Below are positions 16,814-25,868 of a stretch of 64,000 nt of DNA, in pieces. The translations under genes and the position numbers were made by a program. The notes under the pieces are model-generated. The model worked only from the letters and a program-made list of their open reading frames with translations, searched no databases and was not told the origin of the DNA. Every line of letters starts with the position of its first letter. Position 1 is the stretch's first letter. This stretch comes from Burkholderiaceae bacterium (GTDB lineage Bacteria; Pseudomonadota; Gammaproteobacteria; Burkholderiales; Burkholderiaceae): the NCBI GenBank assembly GCA_947448625.1, contig CANFOT010000005.1, positions 42,568 to 106,567 of the forward strand, written 5' to 3'.

Positions 16814-17374
16814 TTAACTGTTTTTCTTATCTACAGGCAAAGAATCTTTATTCCCCGCCTCCTGAATAGAGGTTTCTGAGGATGTTAAATCAGCCTGAGG
16901 AGTTAGGGGTAAGGCCTGCCCGTCAGGTTCAGGCAATTGATTAGTAGCAGTTTGCACGCTGGGCGCTTCTTCAGCGCCATCTTTACGGAAAATATTGAGC
17001 ATGTCCGATTGCACCATACGCTTGAGCATTTCCAGTGGAATTGGATCGGGCCTAGAGTAATCATCTATATAGATATCTAGACCATCCATCACATTAAAGT
17101 GTGGATCAGAAAACATCTTCTTCATTGCAGCTTGTTGAACTGCGGGATCTACATCCGGCCTCATAAAAGCCGAGAAATCAGGGGCAAGGCGATCTATTTT
17201 CTCAACGTCCTCCAGAGTCGCCGACGGAAGCATTTCTTGAGTATCCGCCGAAGACTCCTTTAGCTCAGAGCTGTCTGCTAATTCTCGCTTACCCTGGTCA
17301 GCCGATATTTTCTCAGCCTCAAGCGGCTCCCCAGACTTAAGACGCGACCAACGACCCAGAAATCCGCCAGCCAT
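16814..17374 (-). CDS. DUF3306 domain protein
   Basis: A 186-residue hydrophilic protein starting MAGGFLGRWSRLKSGEP, the usual DUF3306 opening. The conserved core is around FSAFMRPDVDPAVQQAAMKKMFSDPHFNVMDGLDIYIDDY. It is flanked by low-complexity Glu/Gln/Ser-rich segments and is probably largely disordered at both ends. There is no signal peptide and no cysteine motif. Function is unknown, but the gene co-occurs with DUF3305 and formate dehydrogenase genes, which suggests a maturation role. Its start overlaps the stop of the DUF3305 gene by one base. Confidence 0.82.
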   Translation of the reverse strand: MAGGFLGRWSRLKSGEPLEAEKISADQGKRELADSSELKESSADTQEMLPSATLEDVEKIDRLAPDFSAFMRPDVDPAVQQAAMKKMFSDPHFNVMDGLDIYIDDYSRPDPIPLEMLKRMVQSDMLNIFRKDGAEEAPSVQTATNQLPEPDGQALPLTPQADLTSSETSIQEAGNKDSLPVDKKNS

Positions 17375-17913
17375 TAATCTTTCACCCCACGATTGGCGCC
17401 CTTGAAAGATTCGGGGCGATGACGCTTTTTGGGTTCAGGGCGGTAATGCTCATTAACAAATTCCTGCAACCAAGAGGCATGCTCCGAAGCTAAAGGAACA
17501 CTATCAACAGACTCACCACCATCTAACAAGCGACCTGCTTCGTTATAGCTGACACTGATGCGATGCGGAACAGCAATTGTTAGCTCAGATTTAGTCGCCT
17601 CGATAGATTGAGCATCAATATAGCGCTCGATATCTTCTTCTAAACGCCACATCACAAACCAACAAGGTTGAGTTGCCGAGAGGTTGAGGTAGTAGCCCTC
17701 ACCTTCATCCGGAAAAAGATTCAACTCATAACCCGTAAATAACCAAGACTCACCCTCATCATCGCGTCCCAAAAACCGCCCAATAATTTTGTTTTCCACA
17801 TTTGCAGAATTAGTGTATTGACCAAAATCTGGCAACACTTCCTGTGGCGCCCATCGATATGAAATCCAGGGGTTATCAACAAACTGCTTGCGCATGAGTA
17901 CCGCAAAACGCAT
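17374..17913 (-). CDS. DUF3305 domain protein
   Basis: A 179-residue cytoplasmic protein. The N-terminus MRFAVLMRKQFVDNPWISYRWAPQEVLPDF matches the DUF3305 pattern, followed by LFTGYELNLFPDEGEGYYLNL and CWFVMWRLEEDI. The C-terminus is basic (RPEPKKRHRPESFKGANR). Function is unknown. It sits six bases after apbC/mrp and one base overlaps DUF3306, so these genes form one transcript. The association with an FeS carrier upstream and a poly-FeS protein downstream supports a role in making or loading formate dehydrogenase (inference). Confidence 0.82.
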   Translation of the reverse strand: MRFAVLMRKQFVDNPWISYRWAPQEVLPDFGQYTNSANVENKIIGRFLGRDDEGESWLFTGYELNLFPDEGEGYYLNLSATQPCWFVMWRLEEDIERYIDAQSIEATKSELTIAVPHRISVSYNEAGRLLDGGESVDSVPLASEHASWLQEFVNEHYRPEPKKRHRPESFKGANRGVKD

Positions 17914-17919
17914 ATGGCC

Positions 17920-19008
17920 TTAAGTATTCTGAACCACGATGTTGGGAAATTTACTGCTCATATCTTTTGAGAGTGCTGCAACCTTAATGGCTACTTGTCT
18001 TGCAATAGCCTTATAAATTACACTGATAGCGCCATCCGGATCGGCCACCACTGTTGGGCGACCTGCATCAGCCTGCTCACGAATAGATAAGTTCAGGGGC
18101 AATGAGCCTAAAAAGTCTACGCCGTACTCTTGACACATCTTCTGGCCGCCACCCGTACCAAATACGTGCTCTTCATGACCACAACTTGGGCAGATATAGG
18201 TACTCATATTTTCGATAATGCCCACAATCGGCACGCCGACCTTCTCAAACATCTTTAAGCCCTTGCGTGCATCAAGCAAAGCAATATCTTGAGGCGTAGT
18301 AACAATCACTGCGCCAGTAACGGGCACCTTCTGCGCAAGTGTCAATTGAATATCTCCGGTACCAGGAGGCATATCCACAATCAGGTAATCCAAATCGCGC
18401 CAACGGGTTTGACGCAGTAATTGCTCCAAGGCAGATGTCACCATGGGGCCGCGCCACACCATAGGGGCATCATTGTCAATTAAGAAACCAATTGAACTTG
18501 CTTGAAGGCCATGACCTTCCATTGGCTCCATTGTATTTTCTTCAACCGATTCAGGTCTACCGGTAATACCCAGCATCATCGGCTGACTTGGGCCATAGAT
18601 GTCAGCATCCAGCATGCCAACTTGTGCGCCCTCAGCAGCTAATGCCAATGCGAGGTTGACTGCAGTGGTCGATTTTCCGACTCCACCCTTACCGCTAGCG
18701 ACTGCAATAATATTTTTGACGCCTGGCAACAACTTCACTCCGCGCTGCACTGCATGCGCAACAATTTGGCTGCTGACATTAACGCTGACATTTTTAACAT
18801 CAGGCAATTCACGGAGAACGGCAATAATTGATTTACGAATAGCATCAAACTGACTTTTTGCTGGATAGCCCAAAACAATATCCAGGCTAATATCGCCACC
18901 GTCAACACGCAAGTTTTTAACACTCTTTAACGTTACAAAATCAATTTGGGTGTTTGGGTCAATCAGACCCTTTAATGCTGCTTGCACAGCCTCTACAGTA
19001 AGCGCCAC
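17920..19008 (-). CDS. apbC: Iron-sulfur cluster carrier protein ApbC/Mrp
   Basis: A 362-residue P-loop ATPase that binds and transfers [4Fe-4S] clusters to apoproteins. An N-terminal MIP18/DUF59 domain (residues about 1-90) is followed by the deviant Walker A ASGKGGVGKSTTAVNLA, the switch region DADIYGPSQP, DMPPGTGDIQLTL, and the cluster-binding CPSCG near residue 275. Mrp is widespread, but here it heads a locus with many FeS subunits, which need a supply of clusters. A small hairpin (19043-19061) lies in its leader. Confidence 0.93.
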   Translation of the reverse strand: MALTVEAVQAALKGLIDPNTQIDFVTLKSVKNLRVDGGDISLDIVLGYPAKSQFDAIRKSIIAVLRELPDVKNVSVNVSSQIVAHAVQRGVKLLPGVKNIIAVASGKGGVGKSTTAVNLALALAAEGAQVGMLDADIYGPSQPMMLGITGRPESVEENTMEPMEGHGLQASSIGFLIDNDAPMVWRGPMVTSALEQLLRQTRWRDLDYLIVDMPPGTGDIQLTLAQKVPVTGAVIVTTPQDIALLDARKGLKMFEKVGVPIVGIIENMSTYICPSCGHEEHVFGTGGGQKMCQEYGVDFLGSLPLNLSIREQADAGRPTVVADPDGAISVIYKAIARQVAIKVAALSKDMSSKFPNIVVQNT

Positions 19009-19042
19009 CGACTTCTCCTAAGAAAAACAATCCCGCAAGGGG

Positions 19043-19061
19043 CTCAATATAATTTATTGAG
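19043..19061. repeat. Hairpin in the apbC/mrp leader
   Basis: CTCAATA and TATTGAG form a seven-base perfect inverted repeat around TAATT, 35 bases upstream of the mrp ATG. It is AT-rich and of unknown meaning; it could be an operator. Confidence 0.35.
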
Positions 19062-19107
19062 ATGTATTACAAATAATGGAATAGTGGGTAGATTAACCGC
19101 ACATCTA

Positions 19108-19140
19108 AAAAATTGCTTAAACGAGATCAGGAGATCTCGT
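19108..19140 (-). terminator. Probable terminator after pitA
   Basis: On the minus strand ACGAGATC, loop TCCT, GATCTCGT forms an eight-base stem 10 bases past the pitA stop, followed by TTTAAGCAATTTTTT. The U-tract is interrupted but ends in six Us. It would separate the phosphate genes from the formate dehydrogenase locus. Confidence 0.55.
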
Positions 19141-19149
19141 CAAATTGAC

Positions 19150-20160
19150 TTAAAAAATGAGGAGACTAAGGTAGTAAACCGCCATAGACATCAATGCAGT
19201 CGCAGGAATCGTGAAGATCCAGGCCCAAACGATATTGCCCGCAACACCCCAGCGAACAGCACTGGCACGCTGAGTAGAGCCAACGCCAACAATAGCCCCA
19301 GTGATTGTGTGGGTAGTAGATACCGGAACGCCAAGAGCGGTTGCCATAAATAAGGTAATCGCCCCACCTGTTTCAGCGCAGAAACCACCGACAGGTTTGA
19401 GTTTGGTGAGCTTCTGACCCATCGTCTTAACAATCCGCCAACCACCAAACATCGTACCCATCGCAATTGCAATGTAACAACAAATAATGGTCCAAGTAGG
19501 CGGCATGCTCGCTCCCGCTTCTGCATAACCAGTGATGATCAGCAACAGCCAAATAATACCAATGGTCTTCTGAGCATCATTACCGCCATGACCCAAGCTG
19601 TATGCGCTAGCAGAAACTAGCTGTAGACGTCTAAACCAGCGATCGGTTTTGGAGAGGTTGGCATTGCGACAAACCCAAGCTACCAACAACATCATCAAGG
19701 AGCCCAGCAAGAATCCAACCAAAGGTGAGATGAAAATAAAAGACACGGTCTTGATAATTCCTGACCACACCAAACCATCAACACCAGCCTTAGGCAAAGC
19801 CGCTCCAACGAGGCCGCCAATTAGGGCATGGGAAGAGCTAGAGGGAATGCCGTAATACCAAGTAACCACATTCCAAATAATGGCACCCACGAGGGCTCCA
19901 AAGATCACGTGCAAATCTACTGCACTGGGATGAACGATCCCCTTGCCTACAGTAGCAGCAACGCTGAGATGGAAAATGAAAATCGCTAAGAAGTTGAAGA
20001 AGGCCGCAAATACAACCGCCTGCTGGGGTTTAAGAACCCCGGTAGAGACAACGGTAGCAATCGAGTTAGCAGCATCATGAAATCCATTCATGAAGTCGAA
20101 TGCCAAAGCCAGCGCCACCAAAAGCGCTACCACCCAAAATGCGACTTCTATTGAGGCCAA
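19150..20160 (-). CDS. pitA: Inorganic phosphate transporter (Pit family)
   Basis: A 336-residue membrane protein with about ten helices. The two internally repeated signature segments are GFHDAANSIATVVSTGVL near the N-terminus and VSTTHTITGAIVGVG near the C-terminus. SSSHALIGGLVGA and HGGNDAQKTIGI are also typical. Pit proteins import metal-phosphate complexes using the proton gradient. The start codon at 20160 is TTG with AAGG upstream. It is 11 bases downstream of the DUF47 gene, the usual partner. Confidence 0.9.
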   Translation of the reverse strand: MASIEVAFWVVALLVALALAFDFMNGFHDAANSIATVVSTGVLKPQQAVVFAAFFNFLAIFIFHLSVAATVGKGIVHPSAVDLHVIFGALVGAIIWNVVTWYYGIPSSSSHALIGGLVGAALPKAGVDGLVWSGIIKTVSFIFISPLVGFLLGSLMMLLVAWVCRNANLSKTDRWFRRLQLVSASAYSLGHGGNDAQKTIGIIWLLLIITGYAEAGASMPPTWTIICCYIAIAMGTMFGGWRIVKTMGQKLTKLKPVGGFCAETGGAITLFMATALGVPVSTTHTITGAIVGVGSTQRASAVRWGVAGNIVWAWIFTIPATALMSMAVYYLSLLIF

Positions 20161-20171
20161 CTTATTTAACC

Positions 20172-20819
20172 TTAAGAATTTTCAAGAACGATGCCTTCAA
20201 CCAAATTGGCAACATCCTCACATTTATCGGTAACTTCCTCGAGCAACTCATAAATGCGTTGCAGCTTAATCAGCTCTCGCACTTCAATGTCTTCGCGGAA
20301 TAACTTAGTAATGGCGGTGGAGAGCAAACGATCTGCTCCGGACTCTAGATGGTCGATCTCATCACAAGTCTTCAGGGCTGCCTTTGCAACCTCTGGATCA
20401 GAGATGTCTTTTAGCATGCCCACAGCGTTTCTCATACCAATACAACATTGATTGCAGAGCTCAGCCATGTGCAACATCTCATTAGTCATTTGCTTGACGT
20501 TATACAAGTGCATGGCTTCCGTGCCGTTCTGAATCAAGTCAGCAACGTCATCCATCGTATTGATGAGGTCAAAAATCTGGTCGCGATCAATCGGCGTAAT
20601 AAATGTCTTGTGGAGGCGACGATGCACTTCTTTCACAACATCATCGCAAGCGTGTTCTGCGCTATCCACGTCTTGCGTGTATTTCGCACGCAACGCTTCA
20701 TCGTTGTAATGCTCGATGAATTTCAGAAAAGATTCGGATGCCGCAACAATATGCGCTGCATGCTCATTGAACAATTCAAAGAAATTGCCATCGTGAGGCA
20801 TTAACTTACTGAAGAACAT
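20172..20819 (-). CDS. DUF47 family PhoU-like protein, Pit partner
   Basis: A 215-residue all-helical protein of the DUF47 (YkaA/PhoU-like) family. Conserved stretches are DGNFFELFNEHAAHIV, HACDDVVKEVHRRLHKTFITPIDRDQIFDLI, and LQRIYELLEEVTDKCEDVANLVEGI. Members bind metal ions through acidic E/D motifs and are thought to control the partner Pit transporter. It is the first gene of the two-gene operon; no Pho box was recognised upstream. Confidence 0.88.
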   Translation of the reverse strand: MFFSKLMPHDGNFFELFNEHAAHIVAASESFLKFIEHYNDEALRAKYTQDVDSAEHACDDVVKEVHRRLHKTFITPIDRDQIFDLINTMDDVADLIQNGTEAMHLYNVKQMTNEMLHMAELCNQCCIGMRNAVGMLKDISDPEVAKAALKTCDEIDHLESGADRLLSTAITKLFREDIEVRELIKLQRIYELLEEVTDKCEDVANLVEGIVLENS

Positions 20820-20886
20820 AATTCACGATCCTTTAGGAACAAAAAGTTGCGAGATTGGCTAACTTGTCGACATTCTAAACAATGCC

Positions 20887-21081
20887 TTAATTCGATACGG
20901 GAAATCCGGCATCTGTTATAAGCTCTGCGGCCAATTCAGGGGAGAGGGTTGTTTCGAGGGTGACAAGTTGAGCTGCCAGGTCAGCCTGTACTTGAGCATG
21001 GGGGTCTTGAGCTTGCACCGCCCGTGTAACCGCATTAATACAGCCACCACAAGTCATTCCTGAAACCTTGAGCGTAAACAT
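20887..21081 (-). CDS. copZ: CopZ-like copper chaperone (heavy-metal-associated domain)
   Basis: A 64-residue single HMA domain protein, MFTLKVSGMTCGGCINAVTRAVQ, with the copper-binding CxxC in GMTCGGC and the later alternating pattern LVTLETTLSPELAAELI. It should carry Cu(I) in the cytoplasm and hand it to CopA, encoded divergently 76 bases away. Length and motif are normal for the family. Confidence 0.88.
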   Translation of the reverse strand: MFTLKVSGMTCGGCINAVTRAVQAQDPHAQVQADLAAQLVTLETTLSPELAAELITDAGFPVSN

Positions 21082-21117
21082 GACTGCCCCCTTATTTAAC
21101 TGTCAAAATAGTGCTTG

Positions 21118-21148
21118 TTGATGGCTTTTTTCCACCCTACGGTAGATT
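21118..21148 (+). promoter_or_regulatory. Candidate copA promoter with 19-base spacer (MerR-type spacing)
   Basis: TTGATG (21118-21123) and TAGATT (21143-21148) are separated by 19 bases that contain ACCCTACGGT. A 19- or 20-base spacer with an inner dyad is the hallmark of promoters opened by MerR-family regulators such as CueR, but this dyad is short and does not match the usual CueR box. The ATG of copA is nine bases after the -10 element, so the mRNA could be almost leaderless. Confidence 0.35.
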
Positions 21149-21157
21149 ATCTTCCAT

Positions 21158-23455
21158 ATGACCCCCCAAAAATCGACTAATTCCGAGTTTTTTACCTTAG
21201 ATATAGGCGGAATGACCTGCGCCTCATGCGTCAGCCGGGTAGAAAAAGCCTTAGACAAAATTCCTGGGGTTGAGGCGGCCACCGTCAATTTAGCCACTGA
21301 GCAAGCACGCGTTCGTATAAAGCGGGGCTCCTCTAACCTAGCGGACATCATTGCCTTAGTTAAAAAAACGGGTTACGAGGCCAAAGAAAGTTCTATTCAC
21401 AGCCACATAGACAAGAATTCCGCCAAGTCTTTTTGGGCTGCAGATGGCCTAGGCCGGGTCATTCTTAGCTTCTTACTTTCCGCCCCACTCTTTTTACCGA
21501 TGCTCCTCATGCCTTTTGGCATTCATTGGTCTTTATCGGGTTGGTGGCAATTAGCATTAGCTACACCCGTGCAATTCATATTGGGATGGCGTTTTTACAA
21601 GGCAGGCTATAAATCTTTGGTGGCGGGCGCGGGAAATATGGACCTACTCGTTGCCCTGGGCACAAGTGCTGCCTACGGACTAAGCCTTTACATCCTCCTG
21701 ACCTCAAGTCACGCGCATGAGCTCTACTTTGAGGGATCAGCAGTCATTATTTGCATGGTCTTGTTGGGTAAATGGCTAGAAGCACGTGCAAAGCAACAAA
21801 CCAGCGAAGCGATTCGCGCCCTGCAAAAACTCTGGCCCGAGCATGCCAAGGTTCTGAATGCGAATCTTGAACTCCAGAGTAATACCGGAATGGGTGCGGA
21901 CCAATACCGCGACCTGCCTTTAGATCAAATACTGCCCGGGGATCGTGTTTTGATACTCCCTGGTGAAAGAATCCCAGTAGATGGCGTCATTATTTTAGGC
22001 AGCAGTCATATTGACGAATCCCTGCTCACCGGCGAAAGCGAGCCCGTTAAAAAAGCAGTGGATTCGAAAGTGATTGGTGGCGCCCTAAATGGTGAGGGCG
22101 TGCTTGTAGTAATTGCTCAAGCAGTTGGTGTTGAAAGCGTGCTCTCGCAAATCATTAACTTAGTCGAAGAAGCCCAAACTCAAAAAGCGCCTATTCAAAA
22201 ATTAGTGGATCAGGTAAGCGCTATTTTTGTGCCCACCGTCATTGTTCTTGCAATCATTACCGGCATAGGCAACTGGCTTTACTTTGACTCAATATCTACC
22301 GCCATATTGCGGGCCGTCTCCGTCCTAGTTATTGCCTGTCCTTGTGCGCTCGGCTTAGCCACACCAGCCGCAATCATGGCCGGCACTGGAATAGCTGCAC
22401 GCTTTGGCATTCTGATCAAGGATCCACAAGTGCTGGAGCTGGCGCATAGACTCAATATCGTTGCTTTTGACAAGACCGGCACACTAACCATTGGCAAACC
22501 ACGGATGCTTGCCCTCGTCCCATTAAATGCCTCAGATAGCGATACCGATCAAATTCTTGCAACTGCTGCAGGCCTGCAACTGGGAAGTGAGCACCCTCTG
22601 GCCATAGCCTTGATTGATGCGGCCAAAGAAAAGGGTATTACACCCATCCCCACTTCAGGCAGCAAAGGGTTGCCTGGTATTGGCATTGAAGGGACCCCAA
22701 GTACCGGCTCCTTTGCAGGCCAAACCCTCCGTTTGCAAAGTGTGGTCTCACTCGAGGGCAGCAATCAATACGCTACTATTTTGGCGGGAGCACAGGCTTA
22801 TTTTGAACAAGGTCAAACTGTTTCTGTATTGATGAACTTTGATGGTGAAGGTAGCGATGGCAGTAAAACAACATCGCCAATTGCATTGATTGCCTTTGGT
22901 GATGAACTGAAGTCGAATGCCAAACCAGCAGTCGATGCACTACATGCATTACATATTCGGACGGTAATGCTCTCTGGCGATAATTTGGCTGCCGCAACCC
23001 GCGTAGGAAAAACGATCGGTATTGATGAAGTCTTTGCTCAGATCATGCCTAGCAATAAAGCAGAAATTATTCAAAAACTGCAAACCCCAATTGAAGGTAA
23101 GAAACATTTTGTAGCGATGGTTGGCGATGGCGTCAACGACGCGCCAGCATTAGCGATGGCAGATGTTGGTATGGCGATGTCTACTGGCACTGATGTAGCA
23201 ATGCAAGCCGCAGGCATTACCTTAATGCGAGGCGATCCCACTTTAGTCGCGGATGCGATTGACGTCTCCAAGAAAACTTGGAACAAGATTCGTCAAAATT
23301 TATTTTGGGCGTTTGCATTTAATACGATTGGTATACCGATGGCAGCATTGGGTTATTTGTCACCGATGCTGGCTGGGAGCGCAATGGCACTATCTAGCTT
23401 TTGCGTATTAAGTAATGCCCTACTCTTGAAGCGCTGGCGCCCTACGCACACTTAA
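21158..23455 (+). CDS. copA: Copper-exporting P1B-type ATPase CopA
   Basis: A 765-residue inner membrane Cu(I) exporter. One N-terminal metal-binding domain carries GGMTCASC (residues about 13-20). Eight transmembrane helices follow, with the ion-path CPC at residues 394-396, the actuator TGES, the phosphorylation site DKTGTLT (Asp438), the nucleotide-domain HP in GSEHPLAIAL, and the hinge GDGVNDAPAL. It has one metal-binding domain, where some relatives have two. It is divergent from copZ. No CueR-type regulator gene is present nearby. No ribosome binding site is visible before the ATG. Confidence 0.95.
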   Translation: MTPQKSTNSEFFTLDIGGMTCASCVSRVEKALDKIPGVEAATVNLATEQARVRIKRGSSNLADIIALVKKTGYEAKESSIHSHIDKNSAKSFWAADGLGRVILSFLLSAPLFLPMLLMPFGIHWSLSGWWQLALATPVQFILGWRFYKAGYKSLVAGAGNMDLLVALGTSAAYGLSLYILLTSSHAHELYFEGSAVIICMVLLGKWLEARAKQQTSEAIRALQKLWPEHAKVLNANLELQSNTGMGADQYRDLPLDQILPGDRVLILPGERIPVDGVIILGSSHIDESLLTGESEPVKKAVDSKVIGGALNGEGVLVVIAQAVGVESVLSQIINLVEEAQTQKAPIQKLVDQVSAIFVPTVIVLAIITGIGNWLYFDSISTAILRAVSVLVIACPCALGLATPAAIMAGTGIAARFGILIKDPQVLELAHRLNIVAFDKTGTLTIGKPRMLALVPLNASDSDTDQILATAAGLQLGSEHPLAIALIDAAKEKGITPIPTSGSKGLPGIGIEGTPSTGSFAGQTLRLQSVVSLEGSNQYATILAGAQAYFEQGQTVSVLMNFDGEGSDGSKTTSPIALIAFGDELKSNAKPAVDALHALHIRTVMLSGDNLAAATRVGKTIGIDEVFAQIMPSNKAEIIQKLQTPIEGKKHFVAMVGDGVNDAPALAMADVGMAMSTGTDVAMQAAGITLMRGDPTLVADAIDVSKKTWNKIRQNLFWAFAFNTIGIPMAALGYLSPMLAGSAMALSSFCVLSNALLLKRWRPTHT

Positions 23456-23456
23456 G

Positions 23457-24263
23457 CTATTTGGGGTTTCTGCGCAGTAACTCAATGTCGCCATAGAGAG
23501 CCCGAGTCTCCGATTTAGTGTTATCAGTATCAGTAAGAAGTGCGATGCCAATGATATTGCCGGGCGACTCACCATAAGCCAGTTTGTAATCTGCCGCCAA
23601 ATCTCGCTCATGTTTGCGCCATTCCCCCAGGCTATCCCAACCAGAGTCCACCACAATCATCTTGACGCGAGAGGTATGTGCGTTATTCAAAACAGTGTTG
23701 ACTGGATTCTTGCCTGACCAGATATACATCACCGTGGCATAAGGCATCTCTTGGCCGCTAATCAAACTAGCCATCTCAAAGGTCAGTTTTTCTTTTAAGG
23801 GGAGCTTAGATTTATTGCCATCAAAGGCTACCAAGATACGGAGCGGCGCATCGTCACGTTGACTATCCGCATTATCTGCTTGCGGCATTGCCCCTACCGC
23901 CTTCCATTCCCATTGAAGCCATAAGTTTTGCGCCGAGCGGGGTCGAAGCTTTACCGCAAGACCGGAGGCTGATGTTTTCGAATTGGCGGAAAGTACGGTG
24001 CGACCCTGATAATTCTCGAGACGGTAAAGCGTGTTCTTTTTATAAGGTGCAATGCGATAGAAATGCCAACCTTCAGGCATACCATCACGCGGCTTCTCAG
24101 CCGAGAACTTCGGTAAATCCTCTTGCGCAGGTAATTGATCGGCATTAAACGCTTGCCCCGACTCATTTTCAATCGAATTCCCGGTCAAGCCGGCACAACC
24201 CACCAAAAAGGTGACCACAAGAATCAAAACTAATAGGGCTCGAAAGTGGTTTTTTGTCAGCAT
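23457..24263 (-). CDS. DUF3047 domain lipoprotein
   Basis: A 268-residue protein of the DUF3047 family. Typical segments are PEGWHFYRIAPYKKNTLYRL, ASGLAVKLRPRSAQNLWLQWEWKAVG, DDAPLRILVAFDGNK, MYIWSGKNPVNTVL and GESPGNIIGIALLTDTDNT. From the ATG at 24263 the N-terminus is MLTKNHFRALLVLILVVTFLVGC, a lipoprotein signal peptide; the ORF track start at 24323 adds 20 residues and would overlap the divergent gene. Function is unknown; the core resembles carbohydrate-binding beta-sandwich proteins. It converges with copA, one base apart. Confidence 0.78.
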   Translation of the reverse strand: MLTKNHFRALLVLILVVTFLVGCAGLTGNSIENESGQAFNADQLPAQEDLPKFSAEKPRDGMPEGWHFYRIAPYKKNTLYRLENYQGRTVLSANSKTSASGLAVKLRPRSAQNLWLQWEWKAVGAMPQADNADSQRDDAPLRILVAFDGNKSKLPLKEKLTFEMASLISGQEMPYATVMYIWSGKNPVNTVLNNAHTSRVKMIVVDSGWDSLGEWRKHERDLAADYKLAYGESPGNIIGIALLTDTDNTKSETRALYGDIELLRRNPK

Positions 24264-24311
24264 CTCTTCGATTGTCCCAAAGAATCGGGGGCTTAAGTCT
24301 AAAATCATCAT

Positions 24312-25808
24312 ATGCGCCATCAATCTCCATCAAGCTGGGCCGCCATCAGCATCTGTATTGCCGCAGTAGTGCATTTTGCACTCGGCTTCTCGATTGAGTT
24401 CTCTGTGGATGAAGCTCATTACGCTTTATATGCAAAACATCTCGCTTGGAGTTATTTTGATCACCCGCCACTGGTCGGCTGGATTCAGTGGCCTCTAGTT
24501 ACCCTAACTTCTTCAGAGGGGATCATTCGCTTGGTTCCGGAATTGCTATGGGTGAGCTCTACCTTCCTTGTCTATCAAGTGACTTTAGAAATTCATCGCT
24601 TGATGCAGGGACATAATGCAGGCTACCTCAGCAATACCCTTCCCTCGCCCAAGCTATGTGGGTTCATGGCTATTCTTGCAATCATTGCAGCCCCACTGCC
24701 CCATGTTTTAGCAATTGGTCTTTTGCCTGACACCCTACTTGCACCTTTAAGCCTAGGACTCATGTTGATGGCCTTACGCTGGACCCGAAAGGATCGATTC
24801 TCACTTGCAGACTGGATCCTTACCGGCTTGCTGCTCGGCTTAGCAGGTCTTAGCAAGTACACCGCTGCCTTTACTGCATTTGCTTTGCTATTGGTATTTT
24901 TAGCCTCGCCCAAAAAAGCCTGGATCACTAAAGCTGGTTTCTGGATCGCGGCAGCAATCGCCTTAACAGTAATTAGTCCCGTACTTTACTGGAACTGGAT
25001 CAACGACTGGATCTCATTTAAATATCAAATTGCTCATGGCAGCGGTAGCACTTGGGCATGGCGCAGGGTTGCAGCATTTACGGGCATTCAGATTGCGTGC
25101 TTCGGACCGCTCCTACTTTTAGGCGCCTATCTATTTATCAAGAATTGCTTGCACTCACAGAAGTTCGTTCTCATTGCTTTGTTGAGCTTCTTTGCAATCC
25201 CATTCGCAATTTTTGCTGCGCTATCAGGAGGCGGCAGCCTACCCCACTGGACCACTCCCGCTTGGTTTTGTCTTGCGCCTTTTGCCGGCATTGGCCTGGC
25301 TAAAGCATGGGCCTTGCAATATCGCATGGCAATTCGCGCCCTACTTATTGGACAGCTATTGATTTGCTTGCTGGGTTTTGGATTTGTTTTGGCTGGGGGC
25401 ATCAATACAGCAGCCATTAAATCCAACCCAATCGCCGATCTCTACGGCTGGAAACTCGCTGGCCAAAAAGCAGCCCAGTTGGCCGAGGCCACTAAATCAA
25501 ACGGTATCGCAGTGCAAAACTGGACTCTGGGCAGTAGAGTAGCTTGGTATGCCAGCCCCCTACCTATCTTCATTTTGGATGAGCGACAAGATCAATTCGA
25601 TCTCTGGTTTGGGCGATTACCGGCGGGTGCAAGCGTCCTACTCATTAACTGGTCCGGAATGGCTTTCAAGCCACCGGTCGGGGGCAATCTGTCTTTTGAG
25701 CTGTGTGAACCTCTAGATAGCCTAGAAATAATCCGATTTGGGCGGGTTTTATCGAAATTTGACTATAGCCTCTGTCGCAACTGGCAAGATGCTGGGTTAG
25801 CACGTTAA
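24312..25808 (+). CDS. Glycosyltransferase family 39 / ArnT-like membrane protein
   Basis: A 498-residue polytopic membrane protein with roughly ten to twelve hydrophobic segments. The first periplasmic loop contains VDEAHYALYAKHLAWSYFDHPP, with the acidic residue and DHPP typical of GT39/PMT_2 enzymes such as ArnT. These transfer a sugar from a polyprenyl-phosphate donor to a lipid or protein acceptor on the periplasmic side. The soluble C-terminal part is short. It begins a plus-strand run with a flippase-like protein, a GT9 enzyme and a PAP2 phosphatase, which suggests modification of an envelope glycolipid. Confidence 0.82.
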   Translation: MRHQSPSSWAAISICIAAVVHFALGFSIEFSVDEAHYALYAKHLAWSYFDHPPLVGWIQWPLVTLTSSEGIIRLVPELLWVSSTFLVYQVTLEIHRLMQGHNAGYLSNTLPSPKLCGFMAILAIIAAPLPHVLAIGLLPDTLLAPLSLGLMLMALRWTRKDRFSLADWILTGLLLGLAGLSKYTAAFTAFALLLVFLASPKKAWITKAGFWIAAAIALTVISPVLYWNWINDWISFKYQIAHGSGSTWAWRRVAAFTGIQIACFGPLLLLGAYLFIKNCLHSQKFVLIALLSFFAIPFAIFAALSGGGSLPHWTTPAWFCLAPFAGIGLAKAWALQYRMAIRALLIGQLLICLLGFGFVLAGGINTAAIKSNPIADLYGWKLAGQKAAQLAEATKSNGIAVQNWTLGSRVAWYASPLPIFILDERQDQFDLWFGRLPAGASVLLINWSGMAFKPPVGGNLSFELCEPLDSLEIIRFGRVLSKFDYSLCRNWQDAGLAR

Positions 25809-25868
25809 TTCCTTAAATTTAAGACCATTTCAGGACCCTTCGGCGCTCAAGGCATTATCCTTACGCCT

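Noticed and set aside
21124-21142. Canonical CueR operator at copA
   Set aside because: The inner dyad ACCCTACGGT has only three-base arms and does not match the ACCTTCC/GGAAGGT type box; only the spacer length is MerR-like.
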